DNA of 64,000 nucleotides. Source: Cecembia calidifontis. Lineage in GTDB: Bacteria; Bacteroidota; Bacteroidia; Cytophagales; Cyclobacteriaceae. Shown here piece after piece: positions 34,812 to 44,118 of the stretch. The stretch lies in assembly GCF_004216715.1 (NCBI RefSeq), contig NZ_SGXG01000001.1, positions 4,778,501-4,842,500 on the forward strand, written 5' to 3'. Under the pieces are notes generated by a model. That model was not told the origin of the DNA. It was given only the letters and a program-made list of their open reading frames with translations, and searched no databases. The translations under genes and the position numbers were made by a program. Positions within the stretch are counted from its first letter, which is position 1. Each line of letters opens with the position of its first letter.

Positions 34812-35132
34812 ATGGCGAACACATTTTTCGTCACATTTCGATGGAACAGAGGTGATCAATCTGTTCTCATCATCAGTCCTGAATACCGAGATATCGAAGA
34901 CGCAGGCGTGTTTCTGGACGAAACAGTTGCACGGCTTTCTAAAAACCATGAGTTCTATCAGGAAGACGATGCAGGCTGGAAGTACCGAAGTGAAGCTTTC
35001 ACCTTAGAACTTGTCAAAGAAAGTGCCTACAATGGCATTGCCCAAGAGAAGTTCGATGACGGGGTTTTCGAAGCTTGCTTTCGGCTTCTCCAAGAATTTG
35101 TGACATGCAGTAACAGTAAAGGGCGGGATTGA
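34812..35132 (+). CDS. Hypothetical protein
   Basis: Small acidic soluble protein of 106 residues (FRWNRGDQSVLIISPEYRDI, FYQEDDAGWKYRSEAFTLEL). No signal or motif recognised. Chosen over the overlapping 34711-35007 frame because of its better amino-acid pattern and because a terminator-like hairpin follows its stop. Confidence 0.55.
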   Translation: MANTFFVTFRWNRGDQSVLIISPEYRDIEDAGVFLDETVARLSKNHEFYQEDDAGWKYRSEAFTLELVKESAYNGIAQEKFDDGVFEACFRLLQEFVTCSNSKGRD

Positions 35133-35147
35133 TTCTCGCCTTTTCTT
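35117..35147 (+). terminator. Probable terminator
   Basis: GGCGGGA-TTGAT-TCTCGCC followed by TTTTCTTTTT, overlapping the end of the small hypothetical gene. Confidence 0.65.
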
Positions 35148-35324
35148 TTTCCAAAATACGGCTGCAAAACGCAAATGTGTAAGAATAATAGGGTACCACC
35201 CCCATAACCTTCCCCCGGGTCTCTTCAAGCCAACGGCTACCCCCCACCTCCAAGACCTAAAAACCCATTTTATCTTCCTACCCCCCAGGAAATCCAGTGT
35301 TCAACCATTAAACATTGGAGTAAT

Positions 35325-36182
35325 ATGCATCTACGCGTTTCGAAACGTTCCCAAGCTCGCATAAGAATTGCGATGCAGGGTCCAAGCGGTTCAGGCAAGA
35401 CTTACTCTTCCCTGCTGCTTGCTTATGGTTTAGTCGGAGACTGGTCCAAGGTAGCCGTCATCGACACCGAAAACCAAAGTGCTGACTTGTACGCCCATCT
35501 TGGAGGGTACAATGTCATTTCTCTTGGGGCGCCTTACACACCCGAGAAGTATTTGGAAGCCATCCAGCTTTGTGAATCTGCTGGTATAGAAGCCATCGTG
35601 ATTGACAGCCTGTCCCACGAGTGGGAAACCCTGCTAGACATTCACAGTGGCATGCCTGGTAACAGCTTCACCAATTGGGGTAAGATTACACCTCGCCACA
35701 ACAACCTCATCAACAAAATCCTGGCATCTTCCGCCCACATCATCGCCACAGTCCGCAGCAAGCAGGATTATGTGCTCACTGAAAAGAACGGAAAGCAGGT
35801 ACCAGAGAAGGTTGGTCTGAAAGGTGTGCAGCGTGACGGCTTAGAGTACGATTTCACCATTGTATTCGAAGTCAACATCAAACACTTTGTTACTGCTTCC
35901 AAAGACAGGACTGGGATGTTTGTTGGACTGCCAGATTTCAGAATCACCGCAGAAACAGGGGAAATGATCAGGGATTGGTGTCAATCTTCTGCATCAAATC
36001 TGGATGAGGAGCCAAGCGATTTTGTAGAGCTCATCAACTCCTGCAAAAGCCTTGATCAGCTGTACAAATTGTACAACGAAAACCCAGGCCTACAAGAGCT
36101 CTATAAGGAAGAGTTTGTCGCCAGAAAAAGTCAGTTGTTAACCAAGCCAAAATTCATGTCCAATGGAACTCATGCGCATTAA
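35325..36182 (+). CDS. AAA_24 (Sak4-like) phage-type ATP-binding protein
   Basis: RecA-fold ATPase of 285 residues found in phages and integrative elements, where relatives assist homologous recombination or annealing of replicating DNA. Walker A is MQGPSGSGKTYSS, Walker B is IEAIVIDSLSHEW, and a typical sensor-like strand is HIIATVRSKQDYV. A C-terminal extension (about 220-285) is variable. It overlaps the DUF3871 gene by 20 bp, suggesting translational coupling and a joint role in element replication or recombination (inference). Confidence 0.85.
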   Translation: MHLRVSKRSQARIRIAMQGPSGSGKTYSSLLLAYGLVGDWSKVAVIDTENQSADLYAHLGGYNVISLGAPYTPEKYLEAIQLCESAGIEAIVIDSLSHEWETLLDIHSGMPGNSFTNWGKITPRHNNLINKILASSAHIIATVRSKQDYVLTEKNGKQVPEKVGLKGVQRDGLEYDFTIVFEVNIKHFVTASKDRTGMFVGLPDFRITAETGEMIRDWCQSSASNLDEEPSDFVELINSCKSLDQLYKLYNENPGLQELYKEEFVARKSQLLTKPKFMSNGTHAH

Positions 36183-37143
36183 CAACACAATGGAAGCACT
36201 GGACATCTCCCATGTGGAGGTGTCCGCTCCACCTTTTCTGGAAGCCAACACTTCTGAGATTGCACTGCGGGAAATCAGGGAAAAGCATGTGATACCAGTG
36301 TTTCTCAAAGACAACGAGCCGACAATTTCCCAAGTGGAATTTGTGGAGGTTGTCGCAGAAGCTGCCAGAGATGTCTTTGGGTTAAGTGCCACACCTTCCC
36401 CTAAGGTGAGGGTTTCCCCTCCGATCAAAGGCAGGACTTATGAAGCGAGACACAAAAAAGCGCATGACCTGCTTCCTCATGAAAAAACCATCTATTACGA
36501 AAGGATGGCTTTCATGCTGACCATTCCTGGCATCACCGATGAAATCAACGGGAATCTGCTTGAGCTGACTGTGGGAGGCGTCAAAGCTTACAACTTGGAC
36601 AACCTGAACAGCATCAAAGGTTCACCCGAGCATTTCAAAGTGTTTGTCGGTTTCAGAAACTTTGTCTGCACCAATCTCTGCGTTTCAACTGATGGCGCGA
36701 AGCTGGACATGCGTGCCAAGAGTTTGGAAGATCTGTACCAGCAGGTATTCCTGCTCTTTCAGGACTATGATGCAGTGAAGCAACTCAGCCACATGAACCA
36801 GTTCACAGGTTACTATCTGGAAGAGCGCCAATTCGCACAGATTATCGGTCGTGCAAGGCTGTACCAGTTTCTCCCAAGAGAGCTGAAAGCTGAGGTGCCC
36901 GAGCTGCTGATCAATGACACGCAAGTTTCGAGAGTTGCGGAATGCTATTACAGTGACCCCAACTTTCAACGTGGTGAAAATGGCAGTATCGACCTGTGGA
37001 GGTTTTACAATCTGATGACTGGGGCGGTCAAGCACTCGTATATTGACAAGTACTTGGAACGTGGCGTCAACAGTTTCGACTTCACACGGCAGGTACAGGA
37101 GGCCTTGGAATCACCATCACACAATTTCTGGTATTTGCGTTGA
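36163..37143 (+). CDS. DUF3871 protein
   Basis: Protein of 326 residues matching the Bacteroidota DUF3871 family: GRTYEARHKKAHDLLPHEKT, MAFMLTIPGITDEINGN, FVGFRNFVCTNLCVSTDG and LYQFLPRELKAEVPELL. The family is common on conjugative and integrative elements next to AAA_24 and RadC genes; its function is unknown, although the layout recalls plasmid DUF932-type proteins. It overlaps the upstream ATPase gene by 20 bp. Confidence 0.85.
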   Translation: MELMRINNTMEALDISHVEVSAPPFLEANTSEIALREIREKHVIPVFLKDNEPTISQVEFVEVVAEAARDVFGLSATPSPKVRVSPPIKGRTYEARHKKAHDLLPHEKTIYYERMAFMLTIPGITDEINGNLLELTVGGVKAYNLDNLNSIKGSPEHFKVFVGFRNFVCTNLCVSTDGAKLDMRAKSLEDLYQQVFLLFQDYDAVKQLSHMNQFTGYYLEERQFAQIIGRARLYQFLPRELKAEVPELLINDTQVSRVAECYYSDPNFQRGENGSIDLWRFYNLMTGAVKHSYIDKYLERGVNSFDFTRQVQEALESPSHNFWYLR

Positions 37144-37152
37144 ACCCGAAGA

Positions 37153-37180
37153 GCTCGCCCCTAAAAAGGCGGGCTTTTCA
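37153..37180 (+). terminator. Terminator after DUF3871
   Basis: GCTCGCC-CCTAAAAA-GGCGGGC stem (one G-T) followed by TTTT. Confidence 0.7.
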
Positions 37181-37194
37181 CATTTTAAACAAAC

Positions 37195-37647
37195 ATGACA
37201 AATCTAATCTACGAGCTGAAGCTCAGCTATACACCGAAGGGCCACGGAAAAGACCTTCAAAAAATCAAATCGTCTCAGGACGCTTTCAGAATTCTGCACG
37301 GGATATTTGACCAGGACCTCATTGCCGCAAGGGAAGAGTTTGTGGTTTTGTATCTGAACCGCGCCAATCAGGTCATCGGCTATCATTGTGCATTTCAAGG
37401 AGGAGTTTCTTCTGTGGTATGTGATCCAAAAATCATTCTGGCTGTAGCACTCAAGTCGCTTGCAACAGGATTGATCCTTGCACACAACCATCCCTCAGGA
37501 AATCTATATCCCTCAGAAGCTGACATCTCTCTCACAAGGAAAATCAAAAGCGCTTGCAAAGAGATGGACCTTGAACTGCTTGACCACATCATTCTCTCTC
37601 CTGATGCACGGTATTACAGCTTTGCGGATGAGGGGAAAATTCCCTAG
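37195..37647 (+). CDS. RadC-like JAB-domain protein
   Basis: Protein of 150 residues with the JAB/MPN metal motif HNHPSGNLYPSEAD (HxHP...D) and LYLNRANQVIGYH upstream. Short RadC-like proteins lacking the N-terminal helix-hairpin-helix domain are typical of mobile elements of Bacteroidota; despite the name, a DNA-repair role is not established. It is the last gene before the right island end. Confidence 0.9.
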   Translation: MTNLIYELKLSYTPKGHGKDLQKIKSSQDAFRILHGIFDQDLIAAREEFVVLYLNRANQVIGYHCAFQGGVSSVVCDPKIILAVALKSLATGLILAHNHPSGNLYPSEADISLTRKIKSACKEMDLELLDHIILSPDARYYSFADEGKIP

Positions 37648-37808
37648 ATTTGGTCAAAACTTATAAGAGCGAAGTTAACGAACGTCGCCCTTGATTTTGA
37701 AAAAAAAACATCATTCACAGGCTTTCGCGTGCAAAAAGCGTGCAAAAACGACCGCAACCCTCTCTCAACCATTTGATTTACAGGAAGTAAGAAAACGAAA
37801 CCACACTT

Positions 37809-37879
37809 CTGTTAATCATGGGGTCCTTGGTTCGAGCCCAAGAGGGGGAGCAAAAGCCTTGCAGCAATGCAGGGCTTTT
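37809..37879 (+). other. attR-like copy of the tRNA-Asn 3' half
   Basis: 71 bp identical to 16603-16673. The 5' half of the tRNA is absent, so this copy is not a functional tRNA. It marks the right border of the island. Confidence 0.88.
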
Positions 37880-37960
37880 TTTGTTTAAGGCAACTCTAGA
37901 AACCATTTATTTTTTTCAATGCAATAGTTGACTAACTTAGTCTTTTATTGAGCTGTAATA

Positions 37961-38749
37961 GTGATGAACAAACAACTACTAATTCTAAGCAATGATTTAC
38001 TTTCAGAGTACTTGGAAAAAGCACCGAATGGTTTAAATCCTGCTTTTGAAGCATTAAAAGACGCCGAAATCTCAACAGACAGCTTCAGTTTTTACACCTC
38101 TGTATCCTCCGTATATAGTAGCAAAATAGAAGGAGAAACTATCGAATTAGATAGTTACGTTAAGCACAAGAAATTCGGCATTGAGTTTTCACCTGATTAT
38201 ACAAGAAAAATAGACGACCTGTACGACGCCTATACCTTTGCAAAAACCAATACACTTAACAAAGAAAATATTGCCCAAGCTCATGCATTGTTGAGCAAAA
38301 ATATACTTGCGAAAAACCGACAGGGGAAATACCGCACACAAAACATGTATGTATCCACTCCTGATGGCCGTATTGAATATGTAGCGGCCACACCTTTTGA
38401 ATTAGAGGCAGAAATGGAAAAGTTTTATACCGATTTGACGCTACTACTTAAAACAGAAATGTCTATCGAAGAAGCTTTTTTTTATGCCTCAATGATTCAT
38501 TTGGTTTTTGTCAAAATACATCCTTGGAATGATGGAAACGGCAGAAGTGCCAGATTAATAGAAAAATGGTTTTTAGCAGAAAAATTAGGGGATAAGGCCT
38601 GGTTTGTACAAAGTGAAAAAATGTATTACGACCAACATCAAACCTACTACTCAAACATCAGACTTTTAGGCTTAGAATACTCTGCATTGGATTATACTAA
38701 AGCACTTCCTTTTTTACTGATGCTTCCATCTTCTGTTTTAAATGGATAG
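37961..38749 (+). CDS. Fic-family protein, outside the island
   Basis: Fic protein of 262 residues with the core HPWNDGNGRSARLI (HPFx(D/E)GNGR type, W for F) and an N-terminal inhibitory motif SVYSSKIEGE, so a class II-like, self-inhibited enzyme. It lacks the C-terminal winged helix of the Fic protein at 18889. It begins 81 bp beyond the right att copy, hence belongs to the chromosome or an older insertion. Confidence 0.9.
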   Translation: MMNKQLLILSNDLLSEYLEKAPNGLNPAFEALKDAEISTDSFSFYTSVSSVYSSKIEGETIELDSYVKHKKFGIEFSPDYTRKIDDLYDAYTFAKTNTLNKENIAQAHALLSKNILAKNRQGKYRTQNMYVSTPDGRIEYVAATPFELEAEMEKFYTDLTLLLKTEMSIEEAFFYASMIHLVFVKIHPWNDGNGRSARLIEKWFLAEKLGDKAWFVQSEKMYYDQHQTYYSNIRLLGLEYSALDYTKALPFLLMLPSSVLNG

Positions 38750-39161
38750 AAAAACGGGAGTTCTTCGATAAGCCGCCAAGAAAAAATCCTCAGGCCGAAA
38801 CCAAATTTTATTAACCAACAATTTACATTCAATTTAAAATCACTTTCGCTAACTTCGGGTTATTGTATTTTCAAAAAATTATTCATCGATATGGAAAAAC
38901 TCTACTTTTTCAGTGGCTCCATTACCACTTTTTTCATTATCCTTTTGATGAGCAAAAGAGATAAAGCGGTTTATGATTGGCTTTTAATTTCGTGGTTTTC
39001 GATCATCCTGTTCCACATCTTTGTTTTTTACCTATCTGCCAATAATCGCTTTTCATTCTCATTAGAACTCAGCAGCGCGGCCGTTTTTCTCAATGGTCCG
39101 GTTTTATGGCTTTATACAAGGAGTTTATTCGAAAAAAGAATTTCATGGAAAGAAGTCGTTC

Positions 39162-40825
39162 CCTAAAATCCGCAGGATTTTAGTTTGGAGATTTGAATCT
39201 GCTTGTTTGTGTTCATTTTTGGTCTAGTTCGGGAATTTCTTCCCTTTGATTGAAGAGTGTTCATAGTTTTGAGACAATGGATTTTAGGTTTGAGGATAAA
39301 ATGGACGGTTTTTTTCCTCAATTTTAATGGAAAAGGCATACCTCTTCCCTGTAAATCTTTATTTTTTGAGCTCCTGAGGGGTTTTTATCTGAATTTAGTT
39401 CAAAATCGGCTTGTAATCCTTACTCGTGAACAGTTTGAGCACTTCTCTTCTTCCCGTTCTTATCCACTTGGCTGAAACAGTGATAAATCTGAAGATAAAC
39501 TTCTTGAGCCTGTCGGTAGGCTTAAGCCAATCAACTTTTCTGGAATACTCTCCAATGATATAGGTGTAAAAATTGGCATACATAGCCGTCATAAGCATAA
39601 AGGAGGTATTCTCTGCAAGGAACGAACAGGGCAACTTAGACCAGCCAAAGTCATTGTTGAGTACATCAAACAAGCGTTCGCTTGCACCCCGGGCGTTATA
39701 AAACCTTACAACAGCTTCATTGGACGATGTATGTTCATTGGTCAGAATAGCCCTGTAAGTAAATGCATCTCCACTAAACACATCTGCCTGCCCGTCTTTA
39801 CGCCTGATTCTGGTAATGACCAGCCTGTAAGACCTGTCTTTACCGAAAGGTTTGTAGTCGGATAGGTCAGTAACTTCCATTTCCTGTACACCCAAACGTA
39901 TTTTCTGCCACTTCTCAGGGGCTATACTTCCAAGGATATTATCCAGTTTGGCACATCTGTTTGCCCGTATATAAAAGCTTTCGGTATGTGCTTCCAGTGT
40001 GCGGAGAACTTCTTCCTGATAGGATGCTGAATCGGCTCTGAACCTTCCGATACGGATATTTTCATTGGTAAGCTGCCCAAACATGCGTGTAAGTGTATCA
40101 GCCTGCAAATATTTGGCCTGACTGTTGCCATTTCTGCCCTCTACGTACACAGGAATGGCCTGTGAAAATTCAGGATGTGCTATGGAAGCTACACCTGGCT
40201 GATATCCATAGACGTGTTTATATGTCTTTTTTGAATCGTACTTTTCAGTTGGAATGACGGTGTTGTCATAATCGAGGTCGTAAGCAACACCTGACTTGAG
40301 TAATCCGGTCTTACAAGCTGATTTTAACAACAAGCTGTTGAGTTTTCCATTGATATTAAATTCATGGCTTACTCCACTGGACGGATTTATAAAGAGTTCT
40401 GTATCAACAGCAAGCTCTTTGATACCTCTCAGAATTGTATCGGCACTGCATACTGAAAATGAAGGGACCTGTTCAAGTGCGTCTCTCAAGTGAACATTGA
40501 TATCTTCAGTACAGTCGCCACCATTAAAGAAAATAGCCATATGATTGGCGAAAATGTCACTGTATGAAAACCCTCCCCTTAAGGCTCTAACCCCCAATTG
40601 ATTATCAATGAGTTCTGGGAGACCAGAATTTTTGAAAGAGTTAAAAACAAAATTAAAACCTCCGAAAGGTGTGATTTTTTCTGTCGAATTCGTAATTTTC
40701 ATACCGCTTATCAAGGATGTGTGGTAACACCTAAATAAGTGAAAAAAAACGAGCCGGAAAAGCCTGAATTGAATAAATTCAGCCACTTTTTCGGCTTTTT
40801 TTAAATCCGCCCTGCGGATTTAAGG
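39162..40825 (-). mobile_element. Complete IS1380-family element (1664 bp)
   Basis: Ends CCTAAAATCCGCAGG (39162) and, on the other strand, CCTTAAATCCGCAGG (40825). Flanked by the 5-bp direct repeat CGTTC (39157-39161 and 40826-40830). One transposase, minus strand. Confidence 0.95.
39395..40702 (-). CDS. IS1380-family transposase
   Basis: DDE transposase of about 435 residues starting at ATG 40702 (MKITNSTEKI). Landmarks are FANHMAIFFNGGDCTEDI, VAYDLDYDNTVIPTEK (first Asp), IGRFRADSASYQEEV (second Asp) and FLAENTSFMLMTAMYANFY (Glu region). Intact frame; the element is probably recent because its ends and target duplication are perfect. Confidence 0.93.
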   Translation of the reverse strand: MKITNSTEKITPFGGFNFVFNSFKNSGLPELIDNQLGVRALRGGFSYSDIFANHMAIFFNGGDCTEDINVHLRDALEQVPSFSVCSADTILRGIKELAVDTELFINPSSGVSHEFNINGKLNSLLLKSACKTGLLKSGVAYDLDYDNTVIPTEKYDSKKTYKHVYGYQPGVASIAHPEFSQAIPVYVEGRNGNSQAKYLQADTLTRMFGQLTNENIRIGRFRADSASYQEEVLRTLEAHTESFYIRANRCAKLDNILGSIAPEKWQKIRLGVQEMEVTDLSDYKPFGKDRSYRLVITRIRRKDGQADVFSGDAFTYRAILTNEHTSSNEAVVRFYNARGASERLFDVLNNDFGWSKLPCSFLAENTSFMLMTAMYANFYTYIIGEYSRKVDWLKPTDRLKKFIFRFITVSAKWIRTGRREVLKLFTSKDYKPILN

Positions 40826-41760
40826 CGTTCACTTTTTGCCATTCGTTATAAACCTGGCCATCATTGCTCCCTATGCGCTTCAAAATACGCTGGCTCCTTT
40901 TTCTGATTTTACCCGTACTATTCTTGCTTGGGCAAAACTAGGGAGTATATTGATTTATTGCCTTTGGTCAATTCATACGATCAACAAAACCCTGAGATTT
41001 GCAGAGGATAATTTTTCTAACATCGAAAGTCAACATTTGGCGTGGTTAAAAATGGCTTTAAAATCTGTACTCTTTTTGTGGTTTATCGGATTTTTTAGTC
41101 AGCTCGCAGTGATCACAAACCTTTTTAAACTGGATCTGGCCAATGAAGACCTATTCATCAATATCGCAGTAAGTGTCTTGGTAATTTATATGGGGTATTA
41201 TGGATTTAGACAGGCTCCAGTTTTTCTGGGGGGATCCCTTTCCACATTTGCTAAACAAGCCGGAAGTGAACAAGAAGTTATGATGGAAAAATATCATCAT
41301 TCATCACTGGATGAAGCCTTGGTCAAACAGTATGCAAAACTTTTGGAGGAATTAATGGCTGAAAAAAAACCATATATAGATCCGGAATTGAACCTATCCA
41401 AATTGGCAACTGAACTTAACCTTAGTAACAATCAACTTTCCCAAGTCATCAATCAGTTTTACAAAAAGAATTTTTATGAGTACATCAATTCATACAGAAT
41501 TGAAGCGGTAAAAAATAGGTTAGCCAATGGAGATCATAAAAACACAACGCTTCTGGGGATTGCACTTGAGGCTGGCTTTAACTCTAAAGCAACATTTAAT
41601 CGGTTTTTTAAAAAGTACACGGGACAAACGCCTTCGGAATATCTCAAGGAGCAAAAAACATAAATAAAAAAAAATTCGGATCAAATCGGTTTCATCCTAC
41701 CTATTGCAACGCCTAAGAAAAGTCTGCCCTCAATATTTGTGCCCTAAAAAAGCATAAATA

Positions 41761-42894
41761 ATGAATCAAAAATTGTATTTCCGGAACCTCGATGGGCTAA
41801 GGTTCCTTGCGTTTTTTTATGTCTTCATGTATCACTGTTACTTCGCAGTTCCAGAAATCGGAGAAAACAATACTATTTATTTGGTCTTCCACAAATTATG
41901 GGAAAATGGAGATTTAGGGGTTAATTTCTTTTTCACCCTTTCAGGTTTTTTGATCACCTATCTTCTTTTAGTGGAAGAAAAGGTAAATGGTGTCTTTTCA
42001 ATCAAAAGCTTTTACTGGAGACGAACCCTTAGGATTTGGCCATTGTATTATGCAACATTGGTATTTGGTTATCTCATTTTTCAACTGCTTCTGGATTTGG
42101 TAAATGCGGGAATAGAAGAGCATTCAAATATCTGGTACTATGTCTTTTTTCTTGGCAACTTCAATAGCATCATTAACGGCGATCCTCTTTCAGGCAGCTT
42201 GTCAGTACTTTGGTCCCTGGCCATTGAAGAACAGTTTTACCTTTTTTGGCCTATCTTATTACTTATTTTTAAAAGGTCAAGATTGCTCTTATTCATTGTG
42301 TTGATCATCATATCCCTGGTATTTAGAGGAATAAACTACCAGGACCACACATTGATTTTTTATCATACATTCAGTGTAATGTCTGATTTGGTAATTGGCG
42401 CTTGGCTAGCCTGGTGGAGTTTTACAAAAAGTCTTAAACAGGAAGAAAGCAATTCACTTCCCAAAAAATACAGCGTACTTATTTATCTGTTAGGCCTTAC
42501 TTTGATCCTTTTTAGAAAAGAATTGTTCGTAGGTCCGGTAATGGTGATACTTGAGCGTTTGATATTCTCCATATATTTTGCCTTCATTATTTTCGATCAA
42601 ACATTCGCCAGGACATCACTTTTTAAAATTGGAAATTTTGAAAAAATAAGCTTTTGGGGCAAGTTCACCTATGGGCTCTATTGCCTGCATATCCCTGCTA
42701 TGGTGTTTACTGAGGGTTTTGCAATGATGGGTGGAATCCATGAGTCATCTTGGTGGGTATTTTATGGCAAAACCATTTCCACTTTTCTGCTTAGCCTGAT
42801 ATTCTGCCGATTATCCTTCCGCTTCTTAGAAAGTCCCTTTCTAAGGTTGAAAGAGGCTTCTCCCACACAATTTTTGAGGCAAAAAGTAAGCTAG
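41761..42894 (+). CDS. Acyltransferase 3 family membrane protein
   Basis: Protein of 377 residues with about ten transmembrane helices. The family start is FRNLDGLRFLAFFYVFMYHC with the catalytic His in the MYHC motif, and FFFTLSGFLITYLLLVEE and SLSVLWSLAIEEQFYLFWPI follow. Such proteins (OafA/YrhL type) transfer acyl groups to surface polysaccharides. It lies 97 bp after the disrupted AraC gene. Confidence 0.9.
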   Translation: MNQKLYFRNLDGLRFLAFFYVFMYHCYFAVPEIGENNTIYLVFHKLWENGDLGVNFFFTLSGFLITYLLLVEEKVNGVFSIKSFYWRRTLRIWPLYYATLVFGYLIFQLLLDLVNAGIEEHSNIWYYVFFLGNFNSIINGDPLSGSLSVLWSLAIEEQFYLFWPILLLIFKRSRLLLFIVLIIISLVFRGINYQDHTLIFYHTFSVMSDLVIGAWLAWWSFTKSLKQEESNSLPKKYSVLIYLLGLTLILFRKELFVGPVMVILERLIFSIYFAFIIFDQTFARTSLFKIGNFEKISFWGKFTYGLYCLHIPAMVFTEGFAMMGGIHESSWWVFYGKTISTFLLSLIFCRLSFRFLESPFLRLKEASPTQFLRQKVS

Positions 42895-42938
42895 GCAGGC
42901 ATTAAATCAAAAAAACAAACAAAATATGCTAGAACTTT

Positions 42939-44000
42939 ATGAAACAGACAGTATTGAAAATCTACATACAAGCTTTATTTATTGGAATGGTATTTTCCGC
43001 CTGTACCTCTACTAAAAAAATAAAAACTTCTTCCGGTATTGCAGAAATCAACTATTTAGAAATAAATGATCGAAAGCAATATGTGTTGATCAGAGGGAAA
43101 GACATCAACAACCCGATACTACTTTTTCTGCACGGTGGCCCTGGAGCATCAGCCACGGCATTGTTGCGGAAATTCAACCATGAACTGGAAGATGATTTCA
43201 CTGTTGTATATTGGGACCAAAGGGGTGCGGGCAAGTCTTTCTCAAAACATATCACCAAAGAAGAGATAACCGTAGAAAACTATATACAGGATGTAGAGTG
43301 GCTTGTAGACTATTTAAAAAGCCGTTTTAATAAGGAAAAAATTTTATTAATCGGACACTCCTGGGGTTCCAGACTTGGCATGTATGCTATAAAGAGAAAT
43401 CCTGAAAATTATTCCGCATTCGTTGGTATTGGACAGGAATTGCATGCTTACAGAGGAGAGTTTTTATCCTATCAGTACACACTGGAAAAGGCTAAGGAGA
43501 AGGGGCATAAAAAGGCCCTGAAAGAATTAGAAGAAATGGGAGCTCCTCAGAGCGGGCATTATAAAGACATGTATGCGACAGGTTTTTGGGGTGGTGTTAG
43601 GCAAAAATACTGGTTATTAAGATTTGGAGGGGAACGCTATCAAAAAACGACCTACACAGATTGGATTTTCTCTATTTGGTTTTCCAGGGAATATTCGTTT
43701 GCGGATTTGATCAGGTATGGAAAAGGGTCAGCTTTTTCCGCTGGCAATATCATTTTTGATGAACAGTTTAACGATATTGACTTTTTTAAAGAAATCCCGA
43801 AAGTTGAAGTTCCTGTATATTTCATTTCAGGAGCATATGATTATAACACACCATGGGAGTTGGTAAAAGAATACCTAGACCATTTGATTGCACCCCACAA
43901 GGAATTTATTTTATTTGAAAAATCCGGACATAGTCCGGTATTTGAAGAACCTAGAAAGTTTAACCATGAGATTAGGCGAATTTATAATGAAATCAAATAA
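42939..44000 (+). CDS. Alpha/beta hydrolase lipoprotein
   Basis: Hydrolase of 353 residues with lipobox FSACTST (Cys at about 21). The oxyanion-region motif is FLHGGPGASA, as in proline-iminopeptidase-like enzymes; the nucleophile elbow is LIGHSWGSRLG (Ser); the acid is probably in SGAYDYNTPW and the His in EKSGHSPVFEEP. Probably an envelope-anchored peptidase or esterase. It starts 44 bp after the acyltransferase. Confidence 0.88.
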   Translation: MKQTVLKIYIQALFIGMVFSACTSTKKIKTSSGIAEINYLEINDRKQYVLIRGKDINNPILLFLHGGPGASATALLRKFNHELEDDFTVVYWDQRGAGKSFSKHITKEEITVENYIQDVEWLVDYLKSRFNKEKILLIGHSWGSRLGMYAIKRNPENYSAFVGIGQELHAYRGEFLSYQYTLEKAKEKGHKKALKELEEMGAPQSGHYKDMYATGFWGGVRQKYWLLRFGGERYQKTTYTDWIFSIWFSREYSFADLIRYGKGSAFSAGNIIFDEQFNDIDFFKEIPKVEVPVYFISGAYDYNTPWELVKEYLDHLIAPHKEFILFEKSGHSPVFEEPRKFNHEIRRIYNEIK

Positions 44001-44118
44001 AAAAATGCTATCAATAAGGACTTAAAATTTAACAATGCAAGGATGTATAGAAAGATTTTTCATTTATCTTTCTATAAGAAAAATATCCTCTGTAGTTCTT
44101 GTTCAATTCGCTGCTAAA

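Larger units (their letters stand above)
16603..37879. mobile_element. Genomic island integrated in tRNA-Asn (about 21.2 kb)
   Basis: The island is bounded by a 71-bp perfect direct repeat: 16603-16673 (tRNA-Asn 3' half plus terminator) and 37809-37879 (same sequence, no 5' tRNA half). Contents in order: hsdM, fic, hsdS, membrane protein, REP array with RAYT, antitoxin and PIN toxin, hsdR, polymerase-like gene broken by IS256, BRO gene broken by IS1182, DUF4846 lipoprotein, small proteins, AAA_24 ATPase, DUF3871, RadC. No tyrosine or serine recombinase was found in any frame. Without the two IS elements the island would be about 18 kb. Confidence 0.85.
38891..41663 (+). pseudogene. AraC-family regulator with N-terminal membrane domain, split by IS1380
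   Basis: Parts 38891-39161 and 40831-41663 rejoin in frame after removal of the element and one CGTTC copy, giving 367 residues (WKEVVHFLPFVINL at the junction). The N-terminal two-thirds has about seven hydrophobic helices (for example SVLVIYMGYYGF); the C-terminus is an AraC DNA-binding domain, LSKLATELNLSNNQLSQVIN and LGIALEAGFNSKATFNRFFK. It is probably a membrane-embedded sensor-regulator, inactivated here. The acyltransferase and hydrolase downstream may have been its targets (inference). Confidence 0.9.

Noticed and set aside
37809..37879. Second tRNA-Asn gene
   Set aside because: Only the 3' half is present; no acceptor 5' strand or D arm exists upstream.
37691..37888. 65-codon ORF across the right att copy
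   Set aside because: It overlaps the tRNA fragment and has no domain; probably chance.
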